64,000 nucleotides of DNA from positions 30,865 through 94,864 of the forward strand of contig CATJOY010000054.1 in NCBI GenBank assembly GCA_949741925.1, given 5' to 3'. Below are positions 38,059-48,100 of this stretch, in pieces. Made by a program: the position numbers and the translations under genes. The notes beneath the pieces are model-generated. The model had not been told where the DNA came from, ran no database searches, and saw only the letters and a program-made list of their open reading frames with translations. How positions within the stretch are numbered: position 1 is the stretch's first letter; every line of letters starts with the position of its first letter. Source of the stretch: an uncultured Desulfovibrionaceae bacterium. GTDB taxonomy: Bacteria; Desulfobacterota; Desulfovibrionia; Desulfovibrionales; Desulfovibrionaceae.

Positions 38059-38661
38059 CTAAGGATTTTCCAGCGCCCGAAAGGCCCTGGTATAGCGTTC
38101 TTCTTCACTGAAAAGACAACCGCAATATTGCTGGCGGTAGATATTCAGGGCCTTGGAACGCTCTATGCCCTGTTGCCATAGGGGCCGGAAATCCCGGTAA
38201 ACAAAGCGGACGCCGTATTCTTCTCCCGCGCGTTCCCCGGCTTTCCGAATGCCCTCATGATTCTGATGGCGGGAATAGAGCAAGGACGAGGTAAAGCCGG
38301 AGAGCCCCAACGCTTTGGCTTTGGCCGCGCTGCGACGCAACCGGCTTGTCCAGCAAAAGGCGCAGCGCCCGCCGGATTCGTTTGTATCTTTTTCTTCGCC
38401 CCTGTCTTCGGAATATGCCGCCGCAAGGGCTTCCCGGCACCAGGCCTTGGCGTCGTACTCCTGCTGCCGCTCCGGAAAAACCAGAGGGATACCGGCATGT
38501 TCCGCGGCCTGTATCGCTCCTTCGCGGCGGCGCATGTATTCTGCCAGGGGCTGGATATTGGGGTTATCGAAATAACCTGTCAGCGCATGGCCCTCTTCCC
38601 GGAGAACGGCAAGAGGCATCAGGGCGCAGGGGCCGCAACAGATGTGCAGCAGCAGCTTCAT
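38059..38661 (-). CDS. queH: Epoxyqueuosine reductase QueH (DUF208)
   Basis: Last step in queuosine tRNA modification. 200 residues with MKLLLHICCGPCALMPL (C8, C9, C12), CAFCW near residue 100, SSLLYSRHQNH and a final YCGC. These cysteines match those that bind the 4Fe-4S cluster in QueH. ATG 38661 follows AAGGAAC. It starts 28 bases after the RNase E/G stop, so the two are likely co-transcribed. Confidence 0.9.
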   Translation of the reverse strand: MKLLLHICCGPCALMPLAVLREEGHALTGYFDNPNIQPLAEYMRRREGAIQAAEHAGIPLVFPERQQEYDAKAWCREALAAAYSEDRGEEKDTNESGGRCAFCWTSRLRRSAAKAKALGLSGFTSSLLYSRHQNHEGIRKAGERAGEEYGVRFVYRDFRPLWQQGIERSKALNIYRQQYCGCLFSEEERYTRAFRALENP

Positions 38662-38689
38662 CAAACGTTCCTTACGGCTTCTTGCCGTC

Positions 38690-41494
38690 TCAGGCGTGGC
38701 CGTTTTCCGTGCCCATAGCTATTGAAAGACGCACGCCGTATTGTTTTTCCAACTCCTGCAAGGTCTCGCGTTTGGTATTCAGCAGGTAGAAGGCTAGTTC
38801 TGGCTCTGCCTGGTAGGTGACGGCGTTTTTGCTTTGGGATTGCGCCTGACGCATCAGCTTATGGATACCGCGCAGGGCACGCAGGGATTGCCATTCCAGG
38901 TTGCGGCGAAACCCGGTGCCTTTGCAGATCGGACAGGGCTCGGTGCTGACGGAGATAGCTGAAGACCCTAAGCGTTGGCGGACAATTTCCAGCATGCCGA
39001 AGGGGCCTATTTTGCCCACGTCGTAGCGGGCTCTATCGCCTTTCATGCCCGCGCGAACCGCTTTTTCTACTTCGCGCCAGTGCTCTCGATCCCGCATTTC
39101 AATGAAATCCACCACCACCTGGCCGCCGATATCCCGCAGGCGCAGTTGCAGCGGGATCATTTTGGCCGCTTCCAGGTTGGTCCGATAGGCCATATCCTCG
39201 AAGTTATTTTTGCCGCTGCTGCGGCTGGAGTTGATATCAATGGCGGTGAGGGCCTCGGTGTAATCAAAGACCAGCCTGCCCCCGGAAGGCAACACGGTCT
39301 CGCGGCTGGAAATCTGATCCAGCTGTTTTTGCAGGTTGAAGCGTTCAAACAAGGTTTGGTCGGGGTCTGTATGGATGTGGACCAGATCCTTTTTCTTGGG
39401 GAAGAGCAGGGTTATTGTTTCTTGAATGGTTTCCGCCGTGCCTGCGTCATCGACCCAAACTTCCCGAACTTCATCGGTGAGGTAATCCCGGATAGCCCGG
39501 GCAGCTAAATCCAGTTCCTGGTAAATAAGGCCGGGCGCGGGGATGGTGGTTCCTTTGCCGCGCACATCCTTCCAGAGGCGTTTCAGGAATTGCAGATCCC
39601 GTTGGAGGCTGGTTTTGCTCGCGCCTATGCTGACGGTGCGCACGATAACCCCGAGCCCTGCCCCGGGGTTGAGGCCGCTTAACAGCTCACGCAGACGGTT
39701 GCGCTCTTCGCCGTCATCCACCTTGCGGGAAACCCCGATCTGTTCCCTTCCCGGGGTGAGCACCAGAAAACGGCCCGGCAGGGAGAGATACGTGGTCAGG
39801 AACGCGCCTTTGGTGCCCGCGGGCTCCTTGACCACCTGAACAAGCAGTTCCTGGCCTTGCTTGAGCACCTTTTGGATAGGGGGAAACTTGCGGCTCCCGT
39901 CATGGGGCGCTTGGTAATACTCGGGATGCACTTCGTCGATTTGCAAAAAACCGTTTTTGGCGCCGCCATAGGAAACAAAGGCAGCCTGGAGGTTGGCGTC
40001 TACGTTGCTGACCACGCCTTTGTAAATATTGCCCTTGATCTTGGCCTGGTGGGTCATCTCAACATAGTATTCCTGCACCGAGCCGTTGTCGGTCAGGACC
40101 AATTCAACCAGTTCCCCGGAGAGAACGCTGATGAACATTCTGCGCCCGGCCTTGGCGTTTTTCCCTTTGGCCGCAGCTTCCGGCCCGGCGGCAGTGGCGC
40201 TCCCGGCCTTGTTTGCCTTGCCTGCTTGGGCATCGGCGGGCGTTTCGGCAGGAGAGGCGTTTGCCAACGCATCGGCAGGGATAGGCTCGGCCCGGCTTGG
40301 GGCTGTATCGTTCAGACCGGCTTCTTCGTGATCAAGCGGGGTTTCAGCCGGGCTCTGCTCCGGTTGTTCCGGGGGAGCGTCGGTTGTTTCTTCGCTGCCC
40401 TTGGCGGCCTGAGCGGCAGTATTTTTGCTCCTGCGGCGCCCGCCCCGACGGGAACGGCGGCGAGGTTTTTGCTCCTGCCCGCCCTCGGCCTCCTGCTCCA
40501 AAGATGGCTCCGCAGGCACTTCCGCAGGCGCTTCATCCATCTCCCCGGCAGCGTCGGGAGATTCTCCGGCAGGCTGTTGGCGCGGGGCGGGCGGTTCAGC
40601 CGTGACGGCCTGTTTTTCCGGGCTCTTCTCGTGCCCCGGCGTCGGTTCTTGCTCGAGAGGCATGGCGGGTTCTGTAGCCGCGGCGGCGCGTTGCGAAGGC
40701 GCTTTTCCGCGTTGGGAGGCAGCGGTTCCGGCAGGCCGGGCGGGTTGCGCTTCTCCGCTGGAGGGGGGCGTTTCTTCTTCCGAAAGCGGCGGGTTGGTCT
40801 TAAGGGCTTTGCGGGCCGCCCTTTCCTCGGCCAGCATGGCGTCGGCCTCGGCAATGGAGCGGGGGGGCGTTTTGGCGCGCCCAATCTGCCGGGGCGCGAT
40901 TCGAGCCGGTCTTTTGGCCTTTGCCGCCTTGGCCGGAGGTTCCGGAACACTGCCTGGGTCGTCAGCGGCAGGCGCGGCAGGGAGGGCAGCGGGTTCGGCA
41001 ACCGGGGCCTTTTTGGAGGAGGTCCGGGCCCGGGAGGCGGCAGCCTTGGTTTTGCCGGATTGTTTCGTTCCGCGCGCAGGGGCGTTCAGCGGGGGGAGAG
41101 CCGGCTCACTATCGGGGAGCGCGGCCTGGGCATCTTGAGGGGCGCTCCCTGCCGCTTCGGGCGTGGGTACTGTTGCAGCAGCGTTGGCGGCGGGCGCGTC
41201 GGCTTCGGAGGGGGAAGCTTGAGTCGGAGCCGGGGTTTTGCCTTTGCCGGTTGTTTTTGCGGCTGTTTTCGCCGCGGGCTTCGCGCTCTTTCGGGCAGCT
41301 TTGGCCGGTTCGGCATCCGTTACGGCTTTTGGGGCGGCTGCCTTGGTCGCTTTGGTCCTTCCGGCCGGGCTTTTTGCCGCGGCTGCCTTGCGGGCCGGTT
41401 TTGCTGCCGGCTTCCCGGCGGTGTTTGGGGTAGAGGCGGTTTCCTGTGTTGCTTCCGTCCGGTCCGGGGCGCCGGGCTCATGTTCCTGATTCAT
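38690..41494 (-). CDS. rne: Ribonuclease E/G with very long low-complexity N-terminus
   Basis: Endoribonuclease for mRNA decay and rRNA/tRNA processing. 934 residues. The first ~450 are almost only Ala, Pro, Lys, Glu and Ser with an Arg-rich patch (343-358), likely RNA-binding and disordered. The catalytic part (about 451-934) has an S1 domain (KGVVSNVDANLQAAFVSYG), LTAIDINSSRS and DFIEMRDREHW catalytic motifs and the CPICKGTGF zinc link. E. coli RNase E has its long disordered region at the C-terminus, so the order here is reversed. ATG 41494 follows GAGGATTTC. The family is certain; E versus G is less so. Confidence 0.92.
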   Translation of the reverse strand: MNQEHEPGAPDRTEATQETASTPNTAGKPAAKPARKAAAAKSPAGRTKATKAAAPKAVTDAEPAKAARKSAKPAAKTAAKTTGKGKTPAPTQASPSEADAPAANAAATVPTPEAAGSAPQDAQAALPDSEPALPPLNAPARGTKQSGKTKAAASRARTSSKKAPVAEPAALPAAPAADDPGSVPEPPAKAAKAKRPARIAPRQIGRAKTPPRSIAEADAMLAEERAARKALKTNPPLSEEETPPSSGEAQPARPAGTAASQRGKAPSQRAAAATEPAMPLEQEPTPGHEKSPEKQAVTAEPPAPRQQPAGESPDAAGEMDEAPAEVPAEPSLEQEAEGGQEQKPRRRSRRGGRRRSKNTAAQAAKGSEETTDAPPEQPEQSPAETPLDHEEAGLNDTAPSRAEPIPADALANASPAETPADAQAGKANKAGSATAAGPEAAAKGKNAKAGRRMFISVLSGELVELVLTDNGSVQEYYVEMTHQAKIKGNIYKGVVSNVDANLQAAFVSYGGAKNGFLQIDEVHPEYYQAPHDGSRKFPPIQKVLKQGQELLVQVVKEPAGTKGAFLTTYLSLPGRFLVLTPGREQIGVSRKVDDGEERNRLRELLSGLNPGAGLGVIVRTVSIGASKTSLQRDLQFLKRLWKDVRGKGTTIPAPGLIYQELDLAARAIRDYLTDEVREVWVDDAGTAETIQETITLLFPKKKDLVHIHTDPDQTLFERFNLQKQLDQISSRETVLPSGGRLVFDYTEALTAIDINSSRSSGKNNFEDMAYRTNLEAAKMIPLQLRLRDIGGQVVVDFIEMRDREHWREVEKAVRAGMKGDRARYDVGKIGPFGMLEIVRQRLGSSAISVSTEPCPICKGTGFRRNLEWQSLRALRGIHKLMRQAQSQSKNAVTYQAEPELAFYLLNTKRETLQELEKQYGVRLSIAMGTENGHA

Positions 41495-42235
41495 GAAATC
41501 CTCAAAAAATTGTCTGCGGGCGTGCCCGCACAAACGCTGAAGCGCTGCGGCACAAACCCGGGGTATACAGTATCCGTCGCGCGCGACTATCGCGCGTGAT
41601 CAAAATTTTTGGCCGGGGCATGGCCGTTGCTGCACGGACCGCCGCGGCCGCTCCGGCTGGGAGCATGGAGCTGCGGTACGGCAGACGGGAGCGCGTCATG
41701 CGGCGCCACAGGCCGGTTCCCGTGCAAGGGGGAAAATCGCGGCTCGGAGCGCGGGAAGGGGGAAAGCCCCGAATCGGCCCGTGTTATGCCCGACATCGCC
41801 ATAAAACCGGTTTTTAGCTGAAAATGCAACAAAATAGTGACCTGGCAAGCAATCAGGGAGGATACGCAAAGGCCGGAGGCCGGGCCCGGATCTGTCCGGA
41901 TTGGCCCGGATCGTCCCTGGTTTGCTCGGTTCGGCCGCCGTGGCGGGAGCGGGCCGAGTCCATTCCTCCGGGCATACTTTCGGAATTGCCGCCTCCATTG
42001 TCGCTCCCGGAGCGGGCGGCACGAGGCTTTTGCCTGATGCCCCATCCGCCTCCTTGACAGATGCGCCTTTCGGACTGTACCCCTTGCATCGTCCCCTTAG
42101 GGCCTGCTGCGCTTTTTCCCGCGGGCGGGTTCGGCAGGCCGGAGCCTGTTTTTCGGCCGGACTTCCATAAGCAATGCCGCGTCTGGCGGCCCGATGTACC
42201 GCAACCGTTTTTGCGGCGTGCACGAAGGAGATCAT
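41495..42235. other. Divergent intergenic region, rne to trmI
   Basis: 741 bases between divergent genes. It contains a perfect 12-base palindrome GTCGCGCGCGAC (41576-41587) upstream of rne and short direct repeats of a GGCCCGGATC-like word (41883-41922). Several short and one 179-codon minus-strand frame cross it, but none has a recognisable domain. Confidence 0.6.
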
Positions 42236-43132
42236 ATGCCCGCTTACGGCGAACTTTTTATTTTGGTCAGCCCCAAAGGCAAGCGCTCCCTACGCCGCCT
42301 CCGCCAAGGGGAAGATATCCACGGTACCCACGGGGTACTGGATGCCGCAACCATTGCTGCGGCCTCGTTCGGCTCGGAAGTCGTCTCCCGGCAGGGCGTG
42401 CCGTTCCGCATCCTCAAGCCGGGCCTTTACGATTTGATCCGCGGGGTTAAACGGCAGACGCAAGTTCTTTACCCTAAGGATATCGGCTATATATGCCTCC
42501 GGCTGGGCGTTGGCAACGGCAGCCGCATCATTGAAGCCGGTTCAGGCTCAGGATCTTTGACCCTGGCTCTTTCGTGGTTTTCCGGCGAGCGCGGCCATGT
42601 CTATACATATGAAGCCCGGCCGGAATTTTACGCGCTGTGCGCCAAAAACCTGGCCTGGGCCGGGTTGGGGCACAATGTCACGCAATATAATAGGGATATT
42701 GCCGAAGGCTTTGATCAGACCGACGCCGACGGCCTTTTCTTGGATGTGCGCACGCCTTGGGAATATCTTGATCAGGCGCTGGCCGCTGTTAAGCCCGGCG
42801 CGGGCACGGTTTTTTTCGTGCCCACCGTGGACCAGATCGCCAAGCTTTTGCTGGCCATGGAAACCCGGCCCTTTGATGATATTGAGGTTGAGGAAGTTCT
42901 GGTCCGGCGCTGGAAAGCCTTGGCCGACCGCCTGCGGCCCGAAGATCGGATGATTGCCCACACCGGCTTTCTCATCTTTGCCCGCAAGCAGCAGCGCAGT
43001 GAAGCCTTTGAGGCCCTGAAGCCCATGGGAACCCGCGAGCGCAAGCAAGAAGCCGCCCGCAAGCAGCGCCTTGAGGAAGCCGGTCTCCTTCCGGAGGAGG
43101 ATCTTACAAATGGTTCTTCTGACGCGCTGTAG
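42236..43132 (+). CDS. trmI: tRNA (adenine-N1)-methyltransferase, TrmI family
   Basis: Methylates A58 in the T-loop of tRNA. 298 residues. The N-terminal region (VSPKGKRSLRRLRQGEDIHGTHGVL) and the SAM-binding EAGSGSGSLTLALS, YEARPEFYALCAKNL and LDVRTPWEYLDQA motifs match TrmI. ATG 42236 has GAAGGAG upstream. The C-terminal ~40 residues are charged and extend past the core domain. It precedes prfC by 171 bases on the same strand. Confidence 0.9.
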   Translation: MPAYGELFILVSPKGKRSLRRLRQGEDIHGTHGVLDAATIAAASFGSEVVSRQGVPFRILKPGLYDLIRGVKRQTQVLYPKDIGYICLRLGVGNGSRIIEAGSGSGSLTLALSWFSGERGHVYTYEARPEFYALCAKNLAWAGLGHNVTQYNRDIAEGFDQTDADGLFLDVRTPWEYLDQALAAVKPGAGTVFFVPTVDQIAKLLLAMETRPFDDIEVEEVLVRRWKALADRLRPEDRMIAHTGFLIFARKQQRSEAFEALKPMGTRERKQEAARKQRLEEAGLLPEEDLTNGSSDAL

Positions 43133-43303
43133 CGCCTGGTTGGGTATGCCTCCGGCCGGCGCGGCGCCCGGATCCGCCAGGCGGACCATTTCCCGAGAGA
43201 GCAACGGGGGCATAGAACCTTCGTTTTTGTGCCCTGTAGGGGAAGGGGCCGGGAAGGCTCAGGCGTTTCCCCGTACCAGCAGTGTAGATAACAAGGAACA
43301 GGC

Positions 43304-44902
43304 ATGAGTTTTCAAAACACCTTGCGCAAGGAAATAGCCCGTCACCGCACCTTCGGCATCATCAGCCACCCGGACGCGGGCAAGACCACCCTCACTGAAA
43401 AGCTATTGCTTTTCGGCGGGGCTATTCAAATGGCCGGGGCGGTCAAAGCCAAAAAGGCCGCCCGACACGCCACCTCTGATTGGATGGCTATGGAACGTGA
43501 ACGCGGTATCTCCGTAACGACCTCAGTTATGAAGTTCCGCTACCAAGACTATGAAATCAATCTCCTCGATACCCCCGGCCACCAGGATTTTTCCGAGGAT
43601 ACCTACCGGGTTCTCACCGCCGTGGATTCGGCCCTGCTGGTCATCGACGCGGCCAAGGGCGTGGAGGCCCAGACCAAAAAGCTGATGGACGTTTGCCGGC
43701 TGCGCAATACGCCCATCATAACCTTTATCAATAAGCTGGACCGCGAAGCCCTAAGCCCCCTTGAGCTGATGGCCGATATCGAAGAGCACCTCAACATCGA
43801 GTGCGTGCCGCTCTCCTGGCCCATCGGCATGGGCAAGGATTTTAAAGGCGCGTATAACATTGCCCAAGGCGAACTCCGGCTTTTTTCCCCGACTCATGGC
43901 GGCAGGGTTCAGGAAGATCAGGTGCGCATCACCTCCCTTGAAGACCCGCGCCTTGACGCGCTTTTGGGCGATCAGGCGTCGGCTCTCCGGGCCGATCTTG
44001 CCTTGCTTGAGGAAGCCGGAACGCCCTTCAGCCGGGAAGCATACCTTGCCGGAAAACAGACCCCGGTTTTTTTCGGCAGCGCCATCAACAACTTTGGCGT
44101 GCGCGAACTCTTGGATAATTTTGTTGCGTTGGCCCCCTCGCCCCAGCCCCGGCGCACCAAAACCCGCTTGGTCATGCCCGATGAAGAACCCTTTAGCGGC
44201 GTGGTTTTCAAAATCCAAGCCAACATGGATAAGGCCCACCGCGATAGGATCGCCTTTTTGCGTGTTTGTTCCGGCCGCTTCACCCGGGGGATGAAGCTTT
44301 TTCACCACCGCACCGGCAAGGAAATCGCCGTTAACGCCGCCACCATGTTTATGGCCCAAGATCGCAGCGGCGTTGAAGAAGCTTGGCCCGGGGATATCAT
44401 TGGGTTGCCTAACCACGGCACTATCAAAATTGGGGATACCTTCACCCAGGGCAAAGAGGAGCTTCAATTCATCGGCATCCCCAGCTTTGCCCCCGAGCAC
44501 TTCCGCCGCGTGCGTCTGCGCGATCCGCTCAAAAGCAAACAACTGCAAAAAGGCCTTGAACAGCTTGCCGAAGAAGGCGCTGTGCAGCTCTTTCGTCCTC
44601 TGGTCAACAATGATTATATCCTTGGCGCGGTGGGCGTTCTTCAGTTTGATGTTATCATCTCTCGCCTGGCCGATGAATACAACGTTAAAGCCTCCTACGA
44701 GCCTGTTTCCATCGCCACAGCCCGTTGGGTTGCTTCAAACGACAAGGCCACGTTTGAGGATTTTAAAGAGTATTACCGGAGCGACCTGGCTTTGGATGCC
44801 GAAGGCGCCCTTGCCTACCTCCCGCCCAACCCTTGGAAGCTCGAATCAGCCGAGGAACGCTATCCCGAAGTTGAATTCAGGAATATTCGGGAAATTCAGT
44901 AG
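43304..44902 (+). CDS. prfC: Peptide chain release factor 3
   Basis: GTPase that recycles RF1/RF2 after termination. 532 residues with G1 [13 protein letters not shown], the switch I region [11 protein letters not shown]3 [14 protein letters not shown]4 NKLDRE and the RF3-specific C-terminal domains. It uses ATG 43304 with AAGGAACAGGC upstream. Length and domain order are normal for RF3. Confidence 0.96.
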   Translation: MSFQNTLRKEIARHRTFGIISHPDAGKTTLTEKLLLFGGAIQMAGAVKAKKAARHATSDWMAMERERGISVTTSVMKFRYQDYEINLLDTPGHQDFSEDTYRVLTAVDSALLVIDAAKGVEAQTKKLMDVCRLRNTPIITFINKLDREALSPLELMADIEEHLNIECVPLSWPIGMGKDFKGAYNIAQGELRLFSPTHGGRVQEDQVRITSLEDPRLDALLGDQASALRADLALLEEAGTPFSREAYLAGKQTPVFFGSAINNFGVRELLDNFVALAPSPQPRRTKTRLVMPDEEPFSGVVFKIQANMDKAHRDRIAFLRVCSGRFTRGMKLFHHRTGKEIAVNAATMFMAQDRSGVEEAWPGDIIGLPNHGTIKIGDTFTQGKEELQFIGIPSFAPEHFRRVRLRDPLKSKQLQKGLEQLAEEGAVQLFRPLVNNDYILGAVGVLQFDVIISRLADEYNVKASYEPVSIATARWVASNDKATFEDFKEYYRSDLALDAEGALAYLPPNPWKLESAEERYPEVEFRNIREIQ

Positions 44903-45010
44903 CAGGGGGGATGTAAACCCACGGCGCTGCCCATTGCCTGCAAGAGAAGGGGGCTCCGTACCTCATTATCAGCCGGAGCTTGAGCGCTGCCTGATTGCTG
45001 AAAAACAACG

Positions 45011-45053
45011 AATAACGCCCTTGGTAGCAGGGATTGCCAAGGGCGTTATTTTT
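45011..45053. terminator. Bidirectional terminator shared by prfC and the Fic gene
   Basis: A perfect 14-bp stem AATAACGCCCTTGG/CCAAGGGCGTTATT with a 12-base loop is followed by a T-run on the plus strand; the minus-strand exit is also T-rich (CGTTGTTTTTC). The Fic stop codon at 45046 lies inside the hairpin. Confidence 0.88.
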
Positions 45054-46053
45054 GTAGGGCCTTTTTCCCCTTTTCCGTCATCCTGTACCGTTGCCCGGGG
45101 CTGCGCGGCGAATCCGGCCGGGTTCTTTCGATAAGCCCGGCTTGCAGGGCGGGGGTAAGGTAATTCTTGCGGAACGTCGGAGCATGGCGCAAATCAAGGG
45201 CCCGCATCAGTGCGATAGCTGTTTTTTCACCTTGTGCCGCCACTTCCAGAAGACGTTTTACTTGGTCGGTTACTTGGTCGGTTACTTGGTCGGTTTTGGT
45301 AGTCGCCAAGGTGTCGTGCAAGGCCCGGAGCATGAATTCCACGAACGCGGTGGCCTCGCCCTGTGCGTCCGCTTGGCCCAGGCTGGCGTAATATTCCTTC
45401 TGCCGGTTGCGGACGATGGTTTCTACCGGCATGTAGGCCAGGACCGGCCGCCATTTGCTGAGGATAAGCGTTTGCCAGAGCCGCCCTATCCGTCCGTTGC
45501 CGTCATCAAAGGGGTGGATGAACTCAAACTCGTAATGGAATACACAGCTCGTAATAAGCGGGTGTTCGTTAGTATGGTGCAGCCATTGAAGCAGGTTTTC
45601 CAGATGCTCGTGTACCAGCCTGGCGGGTGGGGCCATATGGATACCCTTGCTGCCCTGGAACACGCCCACGCTGCCGGTGCGCAACCTGCCGGGGGTATCC
45701 GCAAGGTCATGCATGAGCGTAGCATGAGCAGTAAGCAGGTCTTTCAAGCTATACGGTTTCCACGTCTCCAGCATTTCATACGCTGCGACGGCCCCTCGTA
45801 CTTCCTGGATATCTCGGGGAGGACCAAGAACCGGCTTACCATCTATGATGGCCGTTACTTGCTCCAGGCTGAGCGTATTGTTTTCGATGGCGAGCGAGGC
45901 ATGGATGGTACGGATGCGGTTTTCACGCCGTAGTTGCGGTGAGAGGCTTTTGGCGGGCACATTGCCGGTTGCGGAAAGCATTGCAAGCTGTTCGCTGATT
46001 GCTGCCACGAGCTTCAGGGCGGCGCTTGTGATAGTATAGGGGGGATAGCTCAT
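45046..46053 (-). CDS. Fic-family protein (probable AMPylase) with DNA-binding-like C-terminus
   Basis: 335 residues. The Fic catalytic motif is HPFDDGNGRIGR (180-191, His180). An inhibitory helix motif with S53, E57 and N58 in SLAIENN identifies a class II Fic protein with intramolecular inhibition. A tandem TDQV repeat (254-265) links to a C-terminal winged-helix-like region (about 266-335). The likely activity is transfer of AMP to a protein target. ATG 46053 has a GAGAAAG site. It is monocistronic. Confidence 0.9.
   Translation of the reverse strand: MSYPPYTITSAALKLVAAISEQLAMLSATGNVPAKSLSPQLRRENRIRTIHASLAIENNTLSLEQVTAIIDGKPVLGPPRDIQEVRGAVAAYEMLETWKPYSLKDLLTAHATLMHDLADTPGRLRTGSVGVFQGSKGIHMAPPARLVHEHLENLLQWLHHTNEHPLITSCVFHYEFEFIHPFDDGNGRIGRLWQTLILSKWRPVLAYMPVETIVRNRQKEYYASLGQADAQGEATAFVEFMLRALHDTLATTKTDQVTDQVTDQVKRLLEVAAQGEKTAIALMRALDLRHAPTFRKNYLTPALQAGLIERTRPDSPRSPGQRYRMTEKGKKALQK
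45260..45295 (-). repeat. 12-bp tandem repeat encoding TDQV, three copies
   Basis: The plus-strand unit ACTTGGTCGGTT is repeated three times without a mismatch, encoding TDQV three times in the Fic linker. Copy-number change would stay in frame. Confidence 0.95.
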
Positions 46054-46182
46054 AGGCTTTCTCAGTGGGTGGGGGCTTTCTCCTGTTGCCTATCATTTTT
46101 GAAACGAATACTCAATTCTGCAGCCTCTCTTAGCGAACAGCCCTCCCTATGCTTTTCTCATTAAAAACGTGCGCCATTATTC

Positions 46183-46212
46183 AAAAAGCCCCCCGGCGAA
46201 CCCGCCGGGGGG
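46183..46212 (-). terminator. Intrinsic terminator of gapA
   Basis: An 11-bp stem GCCCCCCGGCG/CGCCGGGGGGC is followed on the minus strand by TTTTTGAAT, 27 bases after the gapA stop. Confidence 0.88.
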
Positions 46213-46238
46213 CAAAGACGGCCTGAAATCCGGGCCTC

Positions 46239-47438
<1,200 letters not shown>

Positions 47439-47473
47439 TTACAAGAAGGGAAGTGAAGGAATAGGTAGCCGAT

Positions 47474-48022
47474 ATGGCGGAACGTATGCATGAATGGCGG
47501 CAAAGACGGTTGGCCCCCCAGGGGGTGCCCCGCTTCCGGACCCGCGGCCTGACAACCTTGAGCCTGCTGGTTTTGCTCCTCCTGCTCGGGTATATGTTTT
47601 TCAAGGGCAAGGTGATTAGGGTGGTGGATGGCGATACCGTGCAGGTGCTCGCGCGCGCGGGCCGCCTGGAGACGCTCCGCCTCTATGGCATTGATGCGCC
47701 TGCGGGCAGCCGGCGTAGGGAAGCGGTCGCTTTTATCGAAGATGCCGCTCTGTTGCGGGAGGTAGAGGTGCTCAGCCCGGCTCAGGATCAGAGAGACCAT
47801 GGTACTGTCTTGATTCTTTTGCCGGATGGCTTGATGCTGAATGAAGAACTCGTGCGCCGGGGGCTGGCCCGAGTTTCCCTGCGCTCCTGTACCCAGGCCT
47901 TTTGCGCCTCGTGGCTGTTGATGGAGGAGGAGGCCCGGGCTGCCGGACGGGGATTATGGGCGGATGACCTGCCCGCGCCGCCGGGGGAGGGCGAGCCGGT
48001 CCCTGAGCCTTCGGCCTTCTAA
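47474..48022 (+). CDS. Membrane-anchored thermonuclease-like protein
   Basis: 182 residues. A transmembrane helix (about 28-44) is followed by a staphylococcal-nuclease OB fold: VIRVVDGDTVQVLA, LRLYGIDAP, LLPDGLMLNEELVRRGLARV and ARAAGRGLWADD. The active-site Asp/Arg/Glu positions appear mostly present, but Arg and Glu placement was not verified. It is likely a periplasmic Ca-dependent nuclease. ATG 47474 has AGG eight bases upstream; ATG 47486 is an alternative. Confidence 0.83.
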   Translation: MAERMHEWRQRRLAPQGVPRFRTRGLTTLSLLVLLLLLGYMFFKGKVIRVVDGDTVQVLARAGRLETLRLYGIDAPAGSRRREAVAFIEDAALLREVEVLSPAQDQRDHGTVLILLPDGLMLNEELVRRGLARVSLRSCTQAFCASWLLMEEEARAAGRGLWADDLPAPPGEGEPVPEPSAF

Positions 48023-48100
48023 CATCCTGGCAACGGCCGCCGCGCTTTTCCTGCCGGCGCTTTTTCTGTAGACGCGCCGGCAACGGCGGGAGAGGGGTAT

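Noticed and set aside
39857..41599. 580-codon plus-strand frame across rne
   Set aside because: Mirror of the Ala/Pro/Lys-rich rne coding sequence. The Gly/Arg/Phe-rich product is what antisense of such DNA gives.
41696..42235. 179-codon minus-strand frame between rne and trmI
   Set aside because: Begins next to the trmI ribosome site, has no domain, and reads as composition-driven open sequence.
45260..45295. Short tandem array as a CRISPR or mobile element
   Set aside because: Units are 12 bases with no spacers and are in frame inside the Fic gene.
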